The position numbers and the translations under genes were made by a program. A stretch of 64,000 bases of DNA from Candidatus Limnocylindrales bacterium (GTDB lineage Bacteria > Desulfobacterota > Binatia > UBA1149 > CAITLU01): the NCBI GenBank assembly GCA_035626395.1, contig DASPNR010000042.1:598484-662483 (forward strand), in the 5' to 3' direction. Positions within the stretch are counted from its first letter, which is position 1. Each line of letters begins with the position of its first letter. Shown here one piece after another: positions 48,936 to 57,749 of this stretch. The notes under the pieces are model-generated. The model did not search any database, was not told the DNA's origin, and was given only the letters and a program-made list of their open reading frames with translations.

Positions 48936-50266
48936 TCGTCATCCCCGAAGAGCCGGCGTGACAGCGCGCTGCGCAGCCGCAGCTGCGGATCGAGCCACCT
49001 TCGCACCTCCAGCCAGTCCGCCAGGCGCGGCTCCATCGCGGCGAAATGCTCCGGGCGCGTGAACGCGTCCTTCGCTAGATAGATGCGACCGCCCGCTGCG
49101 CAGACGATGTCGTTGAGCTCGTCGACCAGGCGCTGCGTGCCATCGGTGACCGGAAAGTCCAGCGCGAAGGAAATGCCGCGCTTCGGGAAGGAGAGCATGC
49201 CACGTCCCTGCTCGCCGCAATCCTTGACGACGCACAGGAAGGGGCCCTGTCCGTGGCGCGTGGCCGTATCCGCGAGCGCGCGGTAGGTGGTCAGGCTGTC
49301 GTCCCAGGGCAGCACGCACTGGTACTGCGTGAAGCCGCGCCGGCCGTAGAGGAGGTTCCAGCGGCGGATGCCGTCGAGCGGATAGAAGAAGTGGCCCGGA
49401 CTGACCACCGCCTGGCGCGGCAGCAGGCGGGAGGCCTGAAAGCGCAGCTCGTTGTGGGCGGCGATGCTGACGTTCGACAGCAGCCAGGGCGGAGCGGGAA
49501 CCGGAACCTGGATCGTCCGCGTGGGGCGCGGCGTTTTTCGTGCTGCTTCGTGCGGCTGTGCCCAGCGGCCGCACTGGACGATGCCGCGGCCGCGGCGCCG
49601 TCCGCGTGCCAGCATGTCCGACCACGCCACCGTCATCGGCCACTGCGCGCTGGCGTCACGCACGGCAGCCACGAGCTCGCCCAGGTCCGCCGCCACTCGC
49701 ATCTCCTGGACGATCCATGGCGAGCTGATGCGCTCGAGCCGGAACTCCACTTCCAGGATGTGCCCCGTCAGGCCCATGCCGCCGACGGTAGCGTCGAACA
49801 CCGTGCCGCCGTCGCCGGCTCGTACTTCGGTGATCGTTTCGTCGGGCAGCCGCAGCTTCATCGCCGTCACGTGCGCGCCGAAGCAGCCCGCGACGTGATG
49901 GTTCTTTCCATGCACGTCCGCAGCCACCATGCCTCCGACCGTGACGTCCTGCGTTCCCGGTGTCACCGGAGCGAAGTAGCCGCGCGGCAGGAAAAAGGAA
50001 TGCAGTCGGTGGAGCGTCAGCCCGGCCTGCACGCGGACCATGGCGGTGACCGGGTCGAACGCGAGAACGCGATCTGCGCGCCGGCTGTTGGCCACGCGCA
50101 TGCCGGGTGCCGGAGGCAGCGAGGCATCGCCGTAGGACCTGCCGAGCCCGCGCGTCAGCACGACGTCGCGCGTGATCTCCTCGAGCCGCTCGCCCTCGAC
50201 CTCGAACGCTTCGACGCGCGGGTAGCGTCCCCAGCCGCAGATCGTTCTTCGATGGACGGCGCTCAA
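48905..50266 (-). CDS. FAD-linked oxidase, DprE1-like (decaprenylphosphoryl-ribose oxidase family)
   Basis: This encodes about 453 residues; the TTG at 50266 is preferred because it falls just after the desaturase stop. The earlier ATG at 50377 lies inside that gene. The PP-loop FAD domain has TRGLGRSYGDASLPP and DVTVGGMVAADVHGKNHHVAG, very close in pattern to DprE1, and GGTVFDATVGGMGLTGHILE. The substrate-binding domain has FFYPLDGIRRWNLLYGRRGF and a C-terminal helical part. DprE1 oxidises a polyprenyl-phosphate sugar at C2. Here the partner is a desaturase, not the DprE2 reductase, so the substrate may differ. It is the last gene of a PaaX-headed operon. Confidence 0.82.
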   Translation of the reverse strand: MSAVHRRTICGWGRYPRVEAFEVEGERLEEITRDVVLTRGLGRSYGDASLPPAPGMRVANSRRADRVLAFDPVTAMVRVQAGLTLHRLHSFFLPRGYFAPVTPGTQDVTVGGMVAADVHGKNHHVAGCFGAHVTAMKLRLPDETITEVRAGDGGTVFDATVGGMGLTGHILEVEFRLERISSPWIVQEMRVAADLGELVAAVRDASAQWPMTVAWSDMLARGRRRGRGIVQCGRWAQPHEAARKTPRPTRTIQVPVPAPPWLLSNVSIAAHNELRFQASRLLPRQAVVSPGHFFYPLDGIRRWNLLYGRRGFTQYQCVLPWDDSLTTYRALADTATRHGQGPFLCVVKDCGEQGRGMLSFPKRGISFALDFPVTDGTQRLVDELNDIVCAAGGRIYLAKDAFTRPEHFAAMEPRLADWLEVRRWLDPQLRLRSALSRRLFGDDDYAAGRSLRK

Positions 50267-50315
50267 CGCGCCATCGCTTACCGCGTTCGCGCCGACAACG
50301 CTCGCGGCCGCCGCC

Positions 50316-51299
50316 TCAGGCCGCCTTGGAGGAAGCCAGCGCCAGCACCTCGGCGTAGCCGTGGGCGACGTTGGCATCCTCGAGCAGGCCGCGCTCGCGC
50401 AGCATGCGGTGGAAGCGCGGCAGCTTGTAGTGGGGCACCGTCATCAGCAGGTGATGTTCGAGGTGATAGTTCACGCGATTGGGCGCGAGCAGGAGCCGCT
50501 CCCACCAGCTGGCGATGGTGGTGCGCGCGTTGTGGAACGGACTTTCGGGCCGTCCCGGCATCGAATGCTCGGCGATGGCACGGATGCGCATGACCAGGCT
50601 GTAGGTCGTCATCCACGCGCCGATCCACAGAAGGTAGAGCTCGGGACTTCCGGCCGCGGCGAGCAGGCCGAGAAGCACGAGGTTGGTCAGGATCACGCCG
50701 CGCAGAGCCGACCAGGCGCTCTGGTTCTGACGCTTGCTCTTGCCGGCGCTCATCGACAGGTCGCGGCGCAGCGTGGCAACGAACCGCTTGCGGCCGGTCT
50801 GCCCCGACAGGTCGCGCCAGATCTTGCGGCGCAGGCTGCTGCGCGTGACCGGGAAGGGCGTGGCCAGATCCAGATCGGGATCTTCGGCCGTCCAATTCTT
50901 GGCGTGATGCTTGAGGTGATAGGGGCGATACGGGGCCAGGTCGGTCCATACCGGATAGGCCGCGAGCCAGTTGCCGACCCAATCGTTGAGACGCCTGTCG
51001 TTGAACAGCGTGCGGTGCGCAGCCTCGTGCATGATGATGGACATGCCGAGCTGGCGGCCGCCGATGATGAACAGCGCGGCAACGATCGTCACCACGCCGG
51101 GCCACGCCGCCACCATCGCCATCGCCGCCAGCACGACGGCCCAGTTCCAGATCACGCTGACCCAAGACCGCCAGTCCTCGATCTCGAGCAGCTCGCGGAT
51201 TTCCTCGCGCGTGAAGTGATCCAGCCATCGCGTCGGCGCGACGGCTTCCGGGGGGCGCTCGTCGGCAGGCAGGGCAGTGGCGGTGGTCGTCGGCATCAT
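50316..51299 (-). CDS. fatty acid desaturase family protein
   Basis: This encodes 327 residues from the ATG at 51299. Three His boxes are present: HEAAH (MSIIMHEAAHRTLF), HLKHH (YHLKHHAKNW) and HLEHH (NYHLEHHLLMTVP), for the di-iron centre, plus four membrane helices (about 45-65, 70-90, 185-205 and 210-230). It inserts a double bond or hydroxyl into lipid acyl chains. The start overlaps the PaaX stop by ATGA (51296-51299), showing translational coupling; the oxidase follows 49 bases later. Confidence 0.9.
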   Translation of the reverse strand: MMPTTTATALPADERPPEAVAPTRWLDHFTREEIRELLEIEDWRSWVSVIWNWAVVLAAMAMVAAWPGVVTIVAALFIIGGRQLGMSIIMHEAAHRTLFNDRRLNDWVGNWLAAYPVWTDLAPYRPYHLKHHAKNWTAEDPDLDLATPFPVTRSSLRRKIWRDLSGQTGRKRFVATLRRDLSMSAGKSKRQNQSAWSALRGVILTNLVLLGLLAAAGSPELYLLWIGAWMTTYSLVMRIRAIAEHSMPGRPESPFHNARTTIASWWERLLLAPNRVNYHLEHHLLMTVPHYKLPRFHRMLRERGLLEDANVAHGYAEVLALASSKAA

Positions 51300-52165
51300 G
51301 ATGCTACTCCGGGATCGTTTTGTGCGAGGGCCACAGCCGCAGGCGCGAGGCGCTCGCCCAGACGCTGGTCCATGGGCGCAGCGGCGGTGGGCAGACCGAA
51401 GCCGCGCATGAAGCGCGCCCAGCAGGCACGGCCGGCAAGGTCGTAGCGCGTCATCGTCGCCAGCAGCGCACGGCGCTCGGCGGCCGGCACCATCGCCTCG
51501 GGCAGGAGCGGGTCGAGGACGATGCGGCGGATGGCCTGTCCGCCGAGCAGGAACGATTCGACCATGGCCGCGCCCACTTCCATTGCCGGAAGCCGGGCTG
51601 CGCTCGCTTCGAGCTCCTCGATGCACGCCCGATACCCGGCTCGCAGCTCCTCGACCGGCCACAGCCGGCATGCCCTGGCCTGCGCCGCTGGATCCAGGTC
51701 GCTGATGCGGAACACCGGCACAGGCAATCCGAGCCGGATCAGATTCTCGCGTGTGGCAGCCAGACCCCCCGTAAGGTTGTCCGGGCGCACCCACAGCCCC
51801 GGCGCCAGCTCGCGCATTCCCGTAAATTGGATGGCGCGCTGCTGCAGGCGCTGCTCGCGCCCGCGAACGGCCCTCGCAAAGCTCGCGGCCTGCCACGCGC
51901 CGTGCCAGCTCGTCAGGCGTCCTTCGACGTGCCGCCAGCTGCGGACCTGTCCCTGAATGGGCTCGGCTGCAGCGCCCAGGCGGTACGCGCCTCGCTCGTC
52001 ACGCTCGACCATCCCGGCGGCATGGAGGCGCGCCAGGGCTACCCGGACCGAGCTCTCCTCGATTCCGAACAGCTCGGCCGCGGCGACGAAGAGCCGCACC
52101 GGCGCCGGCCGTCCTCGCAGCGTCGAGAGCAGGTCCAGGATGATGCTCTTGGGCTTGGGCGCCAC
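51296..52165 (-). CDS. PaaX-like transcriptional regulator
   Basis: This encodes 289 residues from a GTG at 52165. The N-terminal winged helix has SIILDLLSTLRGRPAPVRLF, then GIEESSVRVALARLHAAGMVERDERGAYRLG (shortened). The following PaaX central region includes WRHVEGRLTSWHGAWQAASF and GLWVRPDNLTGG, and the C-terminal part has LDPLLPEAMVPAAERRALLATM. PaaX represses phenylacetyl-CoA catabolism and responds to a CoA thioester; this member is head of an operon with desaturase and oxidase. It probably responds to an acyl-CoA. It diverges from the AHL-lactonase-like gene with 118 bases between. Confidence 0.9.
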   Translation of the reverse strand: MAPKPKSIILDLLSTLRGRPAPVRLFVAAAELFGIEESSVRVALARLHAAGMVERDERGAYRLGAAAEPIQGQVRSWRHVEGRLTSWHGAWQAASFARAVRGREQRLQQRAIQFTGMRELAPGLWVRPDNLTGGLAATRENLIRLGLPVPVFRISDLDPAAQARACRLWPVEELRAGYRACIEELEASAARLPAMEVGAAMVESFLLGGQAIRRIVLDPLLPEAMVPAAERRALLATMTRYDLAGRACWARFMRGFGLPTAAAPMDQRLGERLAPAAVALAQNDPGVAS

Positions 52166-52283
52166 CGGCCTTCATTACGCCGACGGCAGAATCGCGTCAA
52201 CAATTGTAACGTTCCGACGTGCAGCCAGGGCGTGCGCGGCCGCTCCGGCTTGGCAGGCTCGCGCCAGTCTGCTCTGAGACGGC

Positions 52284-53063
52284 ATGCGCGTCCATGCGCT
52301 GACCTGCGGTCGTTTGACCGGTGCCATGTCCGGCTTCGTTGCCGGCGCCGAGGGAACCCTGAAAGTCCCGGTGCCCGCCTTCCTCATCGACCATCCCCGG
52401 GGACTCGCGCTGTTCGACGCCGGCATGCATCCGGATGCGGCGACCGATCCGCGGGGGCGTCTGGGATTCCTATCCAAGCTGTTCGAGGTGGACATGGAGC
52501 CCGGCCAGAACGTGGCCGCGCTGCTGCAGGACCTCGAGATCGACCCGGCCCGGGTCCGCACGCTCATTCTGTCCCACCTCCATTTCGACCACGCCGGCGG
52601 TTGTGAGCTGCTGCCCAACGCGCGTCTGATCGTGCAGCGCCCGGAGTGGGAGGCGGGGGCGGATCCCGATGTCGCCATGCGCAACGGCTTCGACCGCAAG
52701 GATTACAGCCTTGGCCACGATGTCCTTGCCGTTCGAGGCGAGCACGACGTCTTCGGCGACGGCCGCGTCGTGTGCTTTCCCACCTACGGCCATACTCCCG
52801 GGCACCAGTCGCTCAGGGTCCGTCTGGACGACGGCGCCGAGGTCATCCTGTGTGCCGACGCCTGCTACCTGCGCGAGAACCTCGAGCGCATGGTCCTTCC
52901 CAGCGTTGTCCACGATCGCCGGCGGATGATGGAATCGCTGAGCGTTCTTCGCGGCCTGCGTGATCGGGGAGGACTTCTGATCTACGGCCACGACCCCGCG
53001 GGGTGGGACGGCCTGGCCGATCACCGCCAGCCGTTGACGCGGGCCTTGCTGACCTGCGCCTAA
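52284..53063 (+). CDS. MBL-fold N-acyl homoserine lactonase-like protein
   Basis: This encodes 259 residues. The zinc motif SHLHFDHAGG (HxHxDH) is at about 97-105, with further ligands in PTYGHTPGHQSL and ADACYLRENLE and His at LLIYGHDP. This set matches the AiiA/AttM group, whose members open the lactone ring of N-acyl homoserine lactones; other members hydrolyse other lactones. No signal peptide. The N-terminus RVHALTCGRLTG is typical. It is divergent from the PaaX gene. Quorum quenching is inferred only. Confidence 0.85.
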   Translation: MRVHALTCGRLTGAMSGFVAGAEGTLKVPVPAFLIDHPRGLALFDAGMHPDAATDPRGRLGFLSKLFEVDMEPGQNVAALLQDLEIDPARVRTLILSHLHFDHAGGCELLPNARLIVQRPEWEAGADPDVAMRNGFDRKDYSLGHDVLAVRGEHDVFGDGRVVCFPTYGHTPGHQSLRVRLDDGAEVILCADACYLRENLERMVLPSVVHDRRRMMESLSVLRGLRDRGGLLIYGHDPAGWDGLADHRQPLTRALLTCA

Positions 53064-53171
53064 TGCACTAATCAACGAAAATACCGCCAGTTCGGTGATC
53101 ACAGGCCCGGCTCGCGGTCTTCGAGGGGACTTCACCAGCGTCGTTCGTGCCCGATAAGGAGGGCCCAGGCA

Positions 53172-55091
53172 ATGGCTACTTCGTCACGCGCAAGGAAGAG
53201 CCGCGCACCGCGCGCGAGCACTTTCCGCCGCAGAACACTCTCACTGGCGGCCGCAGCCTGCGGCGTCGCGGCCCTGGTCGCCGGCGCGCGAGCAGGCGAC
53301 GGCAACTTCACGTTCACCACGACCTCCGACTTCGATGCCGGCAGCGTGCTCAACCTCAACACGGACGACAACGAGCTGAAGCTGACCACGGCGACCGAGC
53401 CGTTCCCGTTCATCAACGTGGCCGCCTCCGACCGCGGCACCATCGTCCGCATCAACACCGAGACGGGCGCCATCGTCGGCGAGTACAGGTTCGCACCCGA
53501 CGGTGGAGCCAAAAACCCTTCCCGCACGACCGTCGATCTGCTCGGCAACGTCTGGGTCAGCAGTCGTGACGAGGCCGGCGACAACAAGGGCGCGATTCAG
53601 AAGGTGGGCCTGATCGTCGGCGGAACGCGCGCGGATGCGGAAGGCAACCCCGACGAGCTCGGCGAGTATCTGGCGCCGCCGTTCGCCTACAGCACCTGCA
53701 CCGATCGCGACGCCGACGGCCTCATCCACACCTCGCGCGGTCTCGGCAACATCCTGCCCTGGCCCAACGTCACCGACCTTGCCGGCGGCGAGAACGGCAT
53801 CGTCGAGGACGCGCAGGACGAGTGCATCCTGATCTACCAGCGCCTCAACGATGCGGTGAACACGCGCCACGTGTCGGTGGACGCGAACAACGACATCTGG
53901 GCCGGCGGTTATCCGTTCGCGCAGCGCATGTACTACAAGCTCGACGGCGAGACCGGCGCCATCCTCGACCAGTTCGATGCGCGCAACTTCGGCTGCGGCG
54001 GCTACGGCGGCTTCATCGATGCCGACGGCATCCTGTGGTCGGCGTCGATCTCCCAGAACAACATCCTGCGCATCGATCCGGCGACCAAGCAGGCCACCTG
54101 CGTGCCCAGCAGCCAAGCCTACGGACTCGGCGTGGACGGCAATGGCTTCGTCTGGAATGCGCAGTGGACGAGCAACGGCCTCAACAAGATCGCCCCCGAT
54201 GGCACCGTCCAGCCGGGCTTTCCGGTCGCCTCCGGCGGCTTTTCCTCGCGCGGCGTGGCCGTCACGGACGACGACGACGTGTGGGTGGCGCACAGCGGCA
54301 GCAACACGGTGACGCGCAACGACAACGCCACCGGCGCCGTCAAGAAGACCATCGCCGTCGGCGGCACGCCCACCGGCGTGGCGGTCGATGCGGCCGGCAA
54401 GGTGTGGGTCACCAACTACACCAGCCACAACGTGATGCGCATCGACCCGGCGGCGGGCGATGACGGCCTGGGCGCCGTCGATCTGACGGTGGAGCTGGGC
54501 TCGGGCGCCGGACCCTACAACTACAGCGACATGACTGGCGCCGTCTCCCTCGGCACTACCGCCCCGCAGGGCACCTGGCAGCGCGCCGTCGACAGCGGAT
54601 CGGCCGACTTCGAGTGGGGCCACATCGAGATCAACACCGAAGACGCCGGCAACATTCCCGAAGGCGCGACCATCGAGCTGTTCGGCCGCGCCGCCAACAA
54701 CGGCGCGGCGCTTTCGGGCCTGCCGTTCATGGAGCTGCAGAGCGGCACTCCCTTCAGTCTGACCGGACGCTTCCTCGAGGTGCGCGCCGTCCTGAAGTCG
54801 AACGATGAAGGAGAGAGCCCCGTGCTTTCCGATCTCACCGTCGGCCCGCCCGTCGGCGAGCCGTGCGTGGGCACGTGCGGCGACCCGGCGGTGATCCTCG
54901 GCGACATCACGGCCGTGGACGCGGGTTACATCCTGCGTGCGTCGGTCGAGCTCGTGGAATGCGGGCTGTGCCTGTGCGACGTCGACAACAACGGCGAGAT
55001 CCAGTCGCAGGACGCGCTGCGCGACCTGCAGTTCGCCATCGGGCTGCCGGTCACGCTCAACTGTCCGCCGCCGGGCATCCCCGCGCCGTAG
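53172..55091 (+). CDS. secreted beta-propeller protein with dockerin-like tail
   Basis: This encodes 639 residues after an AAGGAGG site. The N-terminus (STFRRRTLSLAAAACG, cleavage near residue 41) resembles a Tat-type signal, with RRxLSL. Residues 55-450 form an NHL/virginiamycin-lyase-like propeller (GVDGNGFVWNAQW, GVAVTDDDDVWVAHSG, VDAAGKVWVTNYTSHNVMR). Residues 460-580 are a beta sandwich (WGHIEINTEDAGNIPEGATI). The C-terminal part has two Cys pairs and an EF-hand/dockerin-like VDNNGEIQSQDALRDLQFAIG near 600-625, which might bind a cohesin or calcium. No enzyme motif. A strong terminator follows. Confidence 0.8.
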   Translation: MATSSRARKSRAPRASTFRRRTLSLAAAACGVAALVAGARAGDGNFTFTTTSDFDAGSVLNLNTDDNELKLTTATEPFPFINVAASDRGTIVRINTETGAIVGEYRFAPDGGAKNPSRTTVDLLGNVWVSSRDEAGDNKGAIQKVGLIVGGTRADAEGNPDELGEYLAPPFAYSTCTDRDADGLIHTSRGLGNILPWPNVTDLAGGENGIVEDAQDECILIYQRLNDAVNTRHVSVDANNDIWAGGYPFAQRMYYKLDGETGAILDQFDARNFGCGGYGGFIDADGILWSASISQNNILRIDPATKQATCVPSSQAYGLGVDGNGFVWNAQWTSNGLNKIAPDGTVQPGFPVASGGFSSRGVAVTDDDDVWVAHSGSNTVTRNDNATGAVKKTIAVGGTPTGVAVDAAGKVWVTNYTSHNVMRIDPAAGDDGLGAVDLTVELGSGAGPYNYSDMTGAVSLGTTAPQGTWQRAVDSGSADFEWGHIEINTEDAGNIPEGATIELFGRAANNGAALSGLPFMELQSGTPFSLTGRFLEVRAVLKSNDEGESPVLSDLTVGPPVGEPCVGTCGDPAVILGDITAVDAGYILRASVELVECGLCLCDVDNNGEIQSQDALRDLQFAIGLPVTLNCPPPGIPAP

Positions 55092-55115
55092 ACACACGAT
55101 CCCATCGTGTCGAAC

Positions 55116-55146
55116 GAAGCGGCCGGTCCCATGGACCGGCCGTTTT
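55116..55146 (+). terminator. intrinsic terminator after the secreted propeller
   Basis: A 10-bp stem (55120-55129 with 55133-55142, loop CAT), extended by GU/AU pairs, is followed by TTTT. It lies 25 bases after the stop codon. Confidence 0.9.
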
Positions 55147-55251
55147 CGTTGGAGGCCCACGACGCGCGCCACGCTGCCGCCGGCAACGACGCGAGCACGC
55201 GGAGCACGCATTTGTCTCGCCTGCCGTTCACGCTAGCTAGCCTGACCAGCC

Positions 55252-56832
55252 ATGCGCGCCGACCGCGAACAGCCAGTCGTAGCCGACCGCGAACAGCCAA
55301 AGGACGCTGACCGCGAGCAGCCGAGCGTCGCCGACTATCTCGAGCGCAGCATCAATGCGCCGGTGTACGACGTGGCGGTGCAGACGCCGCTCGAGCGCGC
55401 CTCGCGCCTGTCGTCGCGCCTCGGCAACGAGGTGCTGCTCAAGCGCGAGGACATGCAGCCGATCTTTTCGTTCAAGATCCGCGGCGCGTACAACAAGATG
55501 GTGGCGCTGGGGCCTGACGTCCGCAGCCGCGGCGTCGTCGCGTCCTCGGCAGGCAATCATGCGCAGGGCGTGGCGCTGGCCGCGCATCGACTCGGCTGTG
55601 CGGCCACGATCGTGATGCCGGTGACCACGCCTTCGATCAAGATTGCCGCCGTCGCCGCCCTCGGCGCGACGATCGAGCTGGTGGGCGACAGCTACAGCGA
55701 GGCCGAATCGCATGCGCGCGAGCTCGTGCGCACGCGCGGCCTGACCCTGGTGCATCCCTACGACGACCCCGACATCATCGCGGGGCAGGGCACGGTGGGT
55801 CTGGAAATCCTGCGACAGGCAGGCCGCACCCTCGACGCGATCTTCGTTCCGGTCGGCGGCGGCGGACTGATCGCCGGCGTCGCCGCCGTCGTCAAACGGC
55901 TGCGGCCGCGCGTGCGCATCATCGGCGTCGAGCCCGACGATGCAGACTCCATGGCGCGCTCGCTGCGCGACACCCGCCGCGTGGCGCTCGACCAGGTCGG
56001 TCTGTTCGCGGACGGCGTGGCGGTGCGGCAGGTGGGCGAGGAGCCGCTGCGGCTGTGCCGCGAGCTCGTCGATGAGATGGTCCTCGTCGATACGGATGCG
56101 ATCTGCGCTGCGATCAAGGACGTCTTCGAGGACACGCGCACGGTGCTCGAGCCCGCGGGCGCGCTTGCGGTGGCTGGCCTGAAGGCGTGGGTCGGGCGCG
56201 AAGCCGTTCGCGATCTGTCGCTGGTGGCGGTGGCCTCGGGCGCCAACATGAACTTCGATCGGCTGCGGCACGTGGCCGAGCGCGCGGAGATCGGCGAAGA
56301 GCGCGAGGCGCTGTTCGGTGTGACGATCCCGGAGCGGCCGGGCAGCTTCAAGGAGTTCTGCGCGCTGCTGGGGAGGCGCAGCGTCACCGAGTTCAATTAC
56401 CGCTACTCCGACGCCGGCGAGGCGCATGTGTTCGTGGGCGTGGAAGTGGCCGGCCGCTCCGAGCGCGCGCGAATCGTCGACGCGCTGCAGGCCGCCGGCC
56501 TTCCCGCGGTGGATCTCAGCGACGATGAAGCGAGCAAGCTCCACTTCCGGCACATGGTCGGTGGCCGCGCCGACGTCGCCGACGAGGTCCTGTATCGCTT
56601 CGAGTTCCCGGAGCGGCCCGGTGCGCTGATCAAGTTCCTGGAGGCGATGAGCCAGGGGTGGAACATCAGCCTGTTCCACTACCGCAATCACGGCGCCGAC
56701 TACGGGCGCGTGCTGGTCGGCATGCAGGTGCCGGCGACCGAGCGGCCATTGTTCGAGGGCTGCCTGGCCGCGCTCGGATACGATTACGTCGAGGAGACCG
56801 GGAACGCCGCCTACCGGCTGTTCGCCCGTTGA
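55252..56832 (+). CDS. ilvA: threonine ammonia-lyase (biosynthetic type, IlvA-like)
   Basis: This encodes 526 residues. A variable N-terminal tail of three 8-residue repeats (ADREQPVV, ADREQPKD, ADREQPSV) precedes the PLP-fold catalytic domain at about 30-340. PLP-binding Lys is in FSFKIRGAYNK; SSAGNHAQGVAL is the phosphate/serine loop, and VGGGGLIAGVAAVV follows. Two ACT-like regulatory domains occupy about 355-430 and 445-520 (GVTIPERPGSFKEFCALL and FPERPGALIKFLEAM), as in the E. coli biosynthetic enzyme, so isoleucine inhibition is expected. It deaminates threonine to 2-oxobutanoate. Confidence 0.95.
   Translation: MRADREQPVVADREQPKDADREQPSVADYLERSINAPVYDVAVQTPLERASRLSSRLGNEVLLKREDMQPIFSFKIRGAYNKMVALGPDVRSRGVVASSAGNHAQGVALAAHRLGCAATIVMPVTTPSIKIAAVAALGATIELVGDSYSEAESHARELVRTRGLTLVHPYDDPDIIAGQGTVGLEILRQAGRTLDAIFVPVGGGGLIAGVAAVVKRLRPRVRIIGVEPDDADSMARSLRDTRRVALDQVGLFADGVAVRQVGEEPLRLCRELVDEMVLVDTDAICAAIKDVFEDTRTVLEPAGALAVAGLKAWVGREAVRDLSLVAVASGANMNFDRLRHVAERAEIGEEREALFGVTIPERPGSFKEFCALLGRRSVTEFNYRYSDAGEAHVFVGVEVAGRSERARIVDALQAAGLPAVDLSDDEASKLHFRHMVGGRADVADEVLYRFEFPERPGALIKFLEAMSQGWNISLFHYRNHGADYGRVLVGMQVPATERPLFEGCLAALGYDYVEETGNAAYRLFAR
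55258..55329 (+). repeat. 24-bp tandem repeat (3 copies) at the start of ilvA
   Basis: Three in-frame 24-base units (55258-55281, 55282-55305, 55306-55329) encode ADREQPxx and differ by a few bases; a partial fourth (GCCGAC) follows. The repeat length is a multiple of three, so copy number can vary without breaking the frame. Confidence 0.9.
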
Positions 56833-56849
56833 GCACGAGGAGATCCTTC

Positions 56850-57665
56850 ATGGCCACAGGCAAGACGGCCGCCAAGGCGGGAGAGACGTCCACACGGCGC
56901 GCGGCGCAGCGGAAGGCGTCGCCGGTACGCGGCAAGACGCAGGCGCCGCAGACGGCCCGGCCCGGCGCGTTCGAAGGATTTCCCGCCGACTTCCTCCGCT
57001 TCTTTCGCGAGCTCAAGAAGAACAACGAGCGCGAGTGGTTCAACGCCAACAAGGACCGCTACCGCACCAGCGTGCAGGCGCCGATGCTGGCTTTCATCTC
57101 GGCGATGGACCTGCCGCTCGGCCGTATCGCCGACTGCTTCGTCGCCGACGCACGGCCGATGGGCGGATCGATGTTCCGCATCTATCGCGACACGCGCTTC
57201 AGCCACGACAAGACGCCGTACAAGGACCACGCGGCGTGCCAGTTCCGCCACATGGCGGGCAAGGACGCGCACGCTCCGGGATTCTACGTGCACGTTGCAC
57301 CGGACGAAGTCTTCTTCGGCGGCGGGATCTGGCGGCCGCCGAGCCCGGTGCTGCAGCAGATCCGCGCCCGCATCATCGACGAGCCCGACGAATGGAAGAG
57401 GATCACGCGCGCGCCCGCCTTCCGCCGCCGCTTCGGTGGTGTCGAAGGCGACGCGCTCAAGCGGGCGCCGGTGGGCATCGATCCTCTTCACCCGCTGATC
57501 GAGGACCTGAAACGCACTAGCTTCTTCGCCGTCCAGAGCGTGGAGCCGAAGGCGATCCAGTCGAAGGAATTCGCCGGCGAGGTCACGCGCTCGTTCCAGG
57601 CGCTGGCGCCGTTCATGCAGTTCCTGACCGAGGCCGTCGGTCTGCCGTTCAAGCTCGACGACTGA
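56850..57665 (+). CDS. DUF2461 domain protein
   Basis: This encodes 271 residues from the ATG at 56850 (GAGGAGATCC upstream). The N-terminal 40 residues are basic and disordered (KTAAKAGETSTRRAAQRKAS). The DUF2461 domain (TIGR02453) starts at FEGFPADFLRFFRELKKNN with EWFNANKDRYR, then GGSMFRIYRDTRFSHDKTPYK, HAPGFYVHVAPDEVFFGGGI (shortened) and WRPPSPVLQQIR. The family is common in bacteria and has no known role. It lies 17 bases after ilvA, so the two may be co-transcribed. Confidence 0.9.
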   Translation: MATGKTAAKAGETSTRRAAQRKASPVRGKTQAPQTARPGAFEGFPADFLRFFRELKKNNEREWFNANKDRYRTSVQAPMLAFISAMDLPLGRIADCFVADARPMGGSMFRIYRDTRFSHDKTPYKDHAACQFRHMAGKDAHAPGFYVHVAPDEVFFGGGIWRPPSPVLQQIRARIIDEPDEWKRITRAPAFRRRFGGVEGDALKRAPVGIDPLHPLIEDLKRTSFFAVQSVEPKAIQSKEFAGEVTRSFQALAPFMQFLTEAVGLPFKLDD

Positions 57666-57749
57666 GACCGCACGACGCGGCCGTTGCCCACTGCGCGCGG
57701 CGCGGACGGCGAACACCGGCCCGTCTGCGCGAGCGCCAACGCTGCAACA

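Noticed and set aside
52172-52200. TTGACG-N17-TAATGA as a sigma-70 promoter for the PaaX gene
   Set aside because: The -35 is good, but the -10 matches poorly and lies only about 7 bases from the GTG start, leaving no room for a leader with a ribosome site. It is not reported as a promoter.
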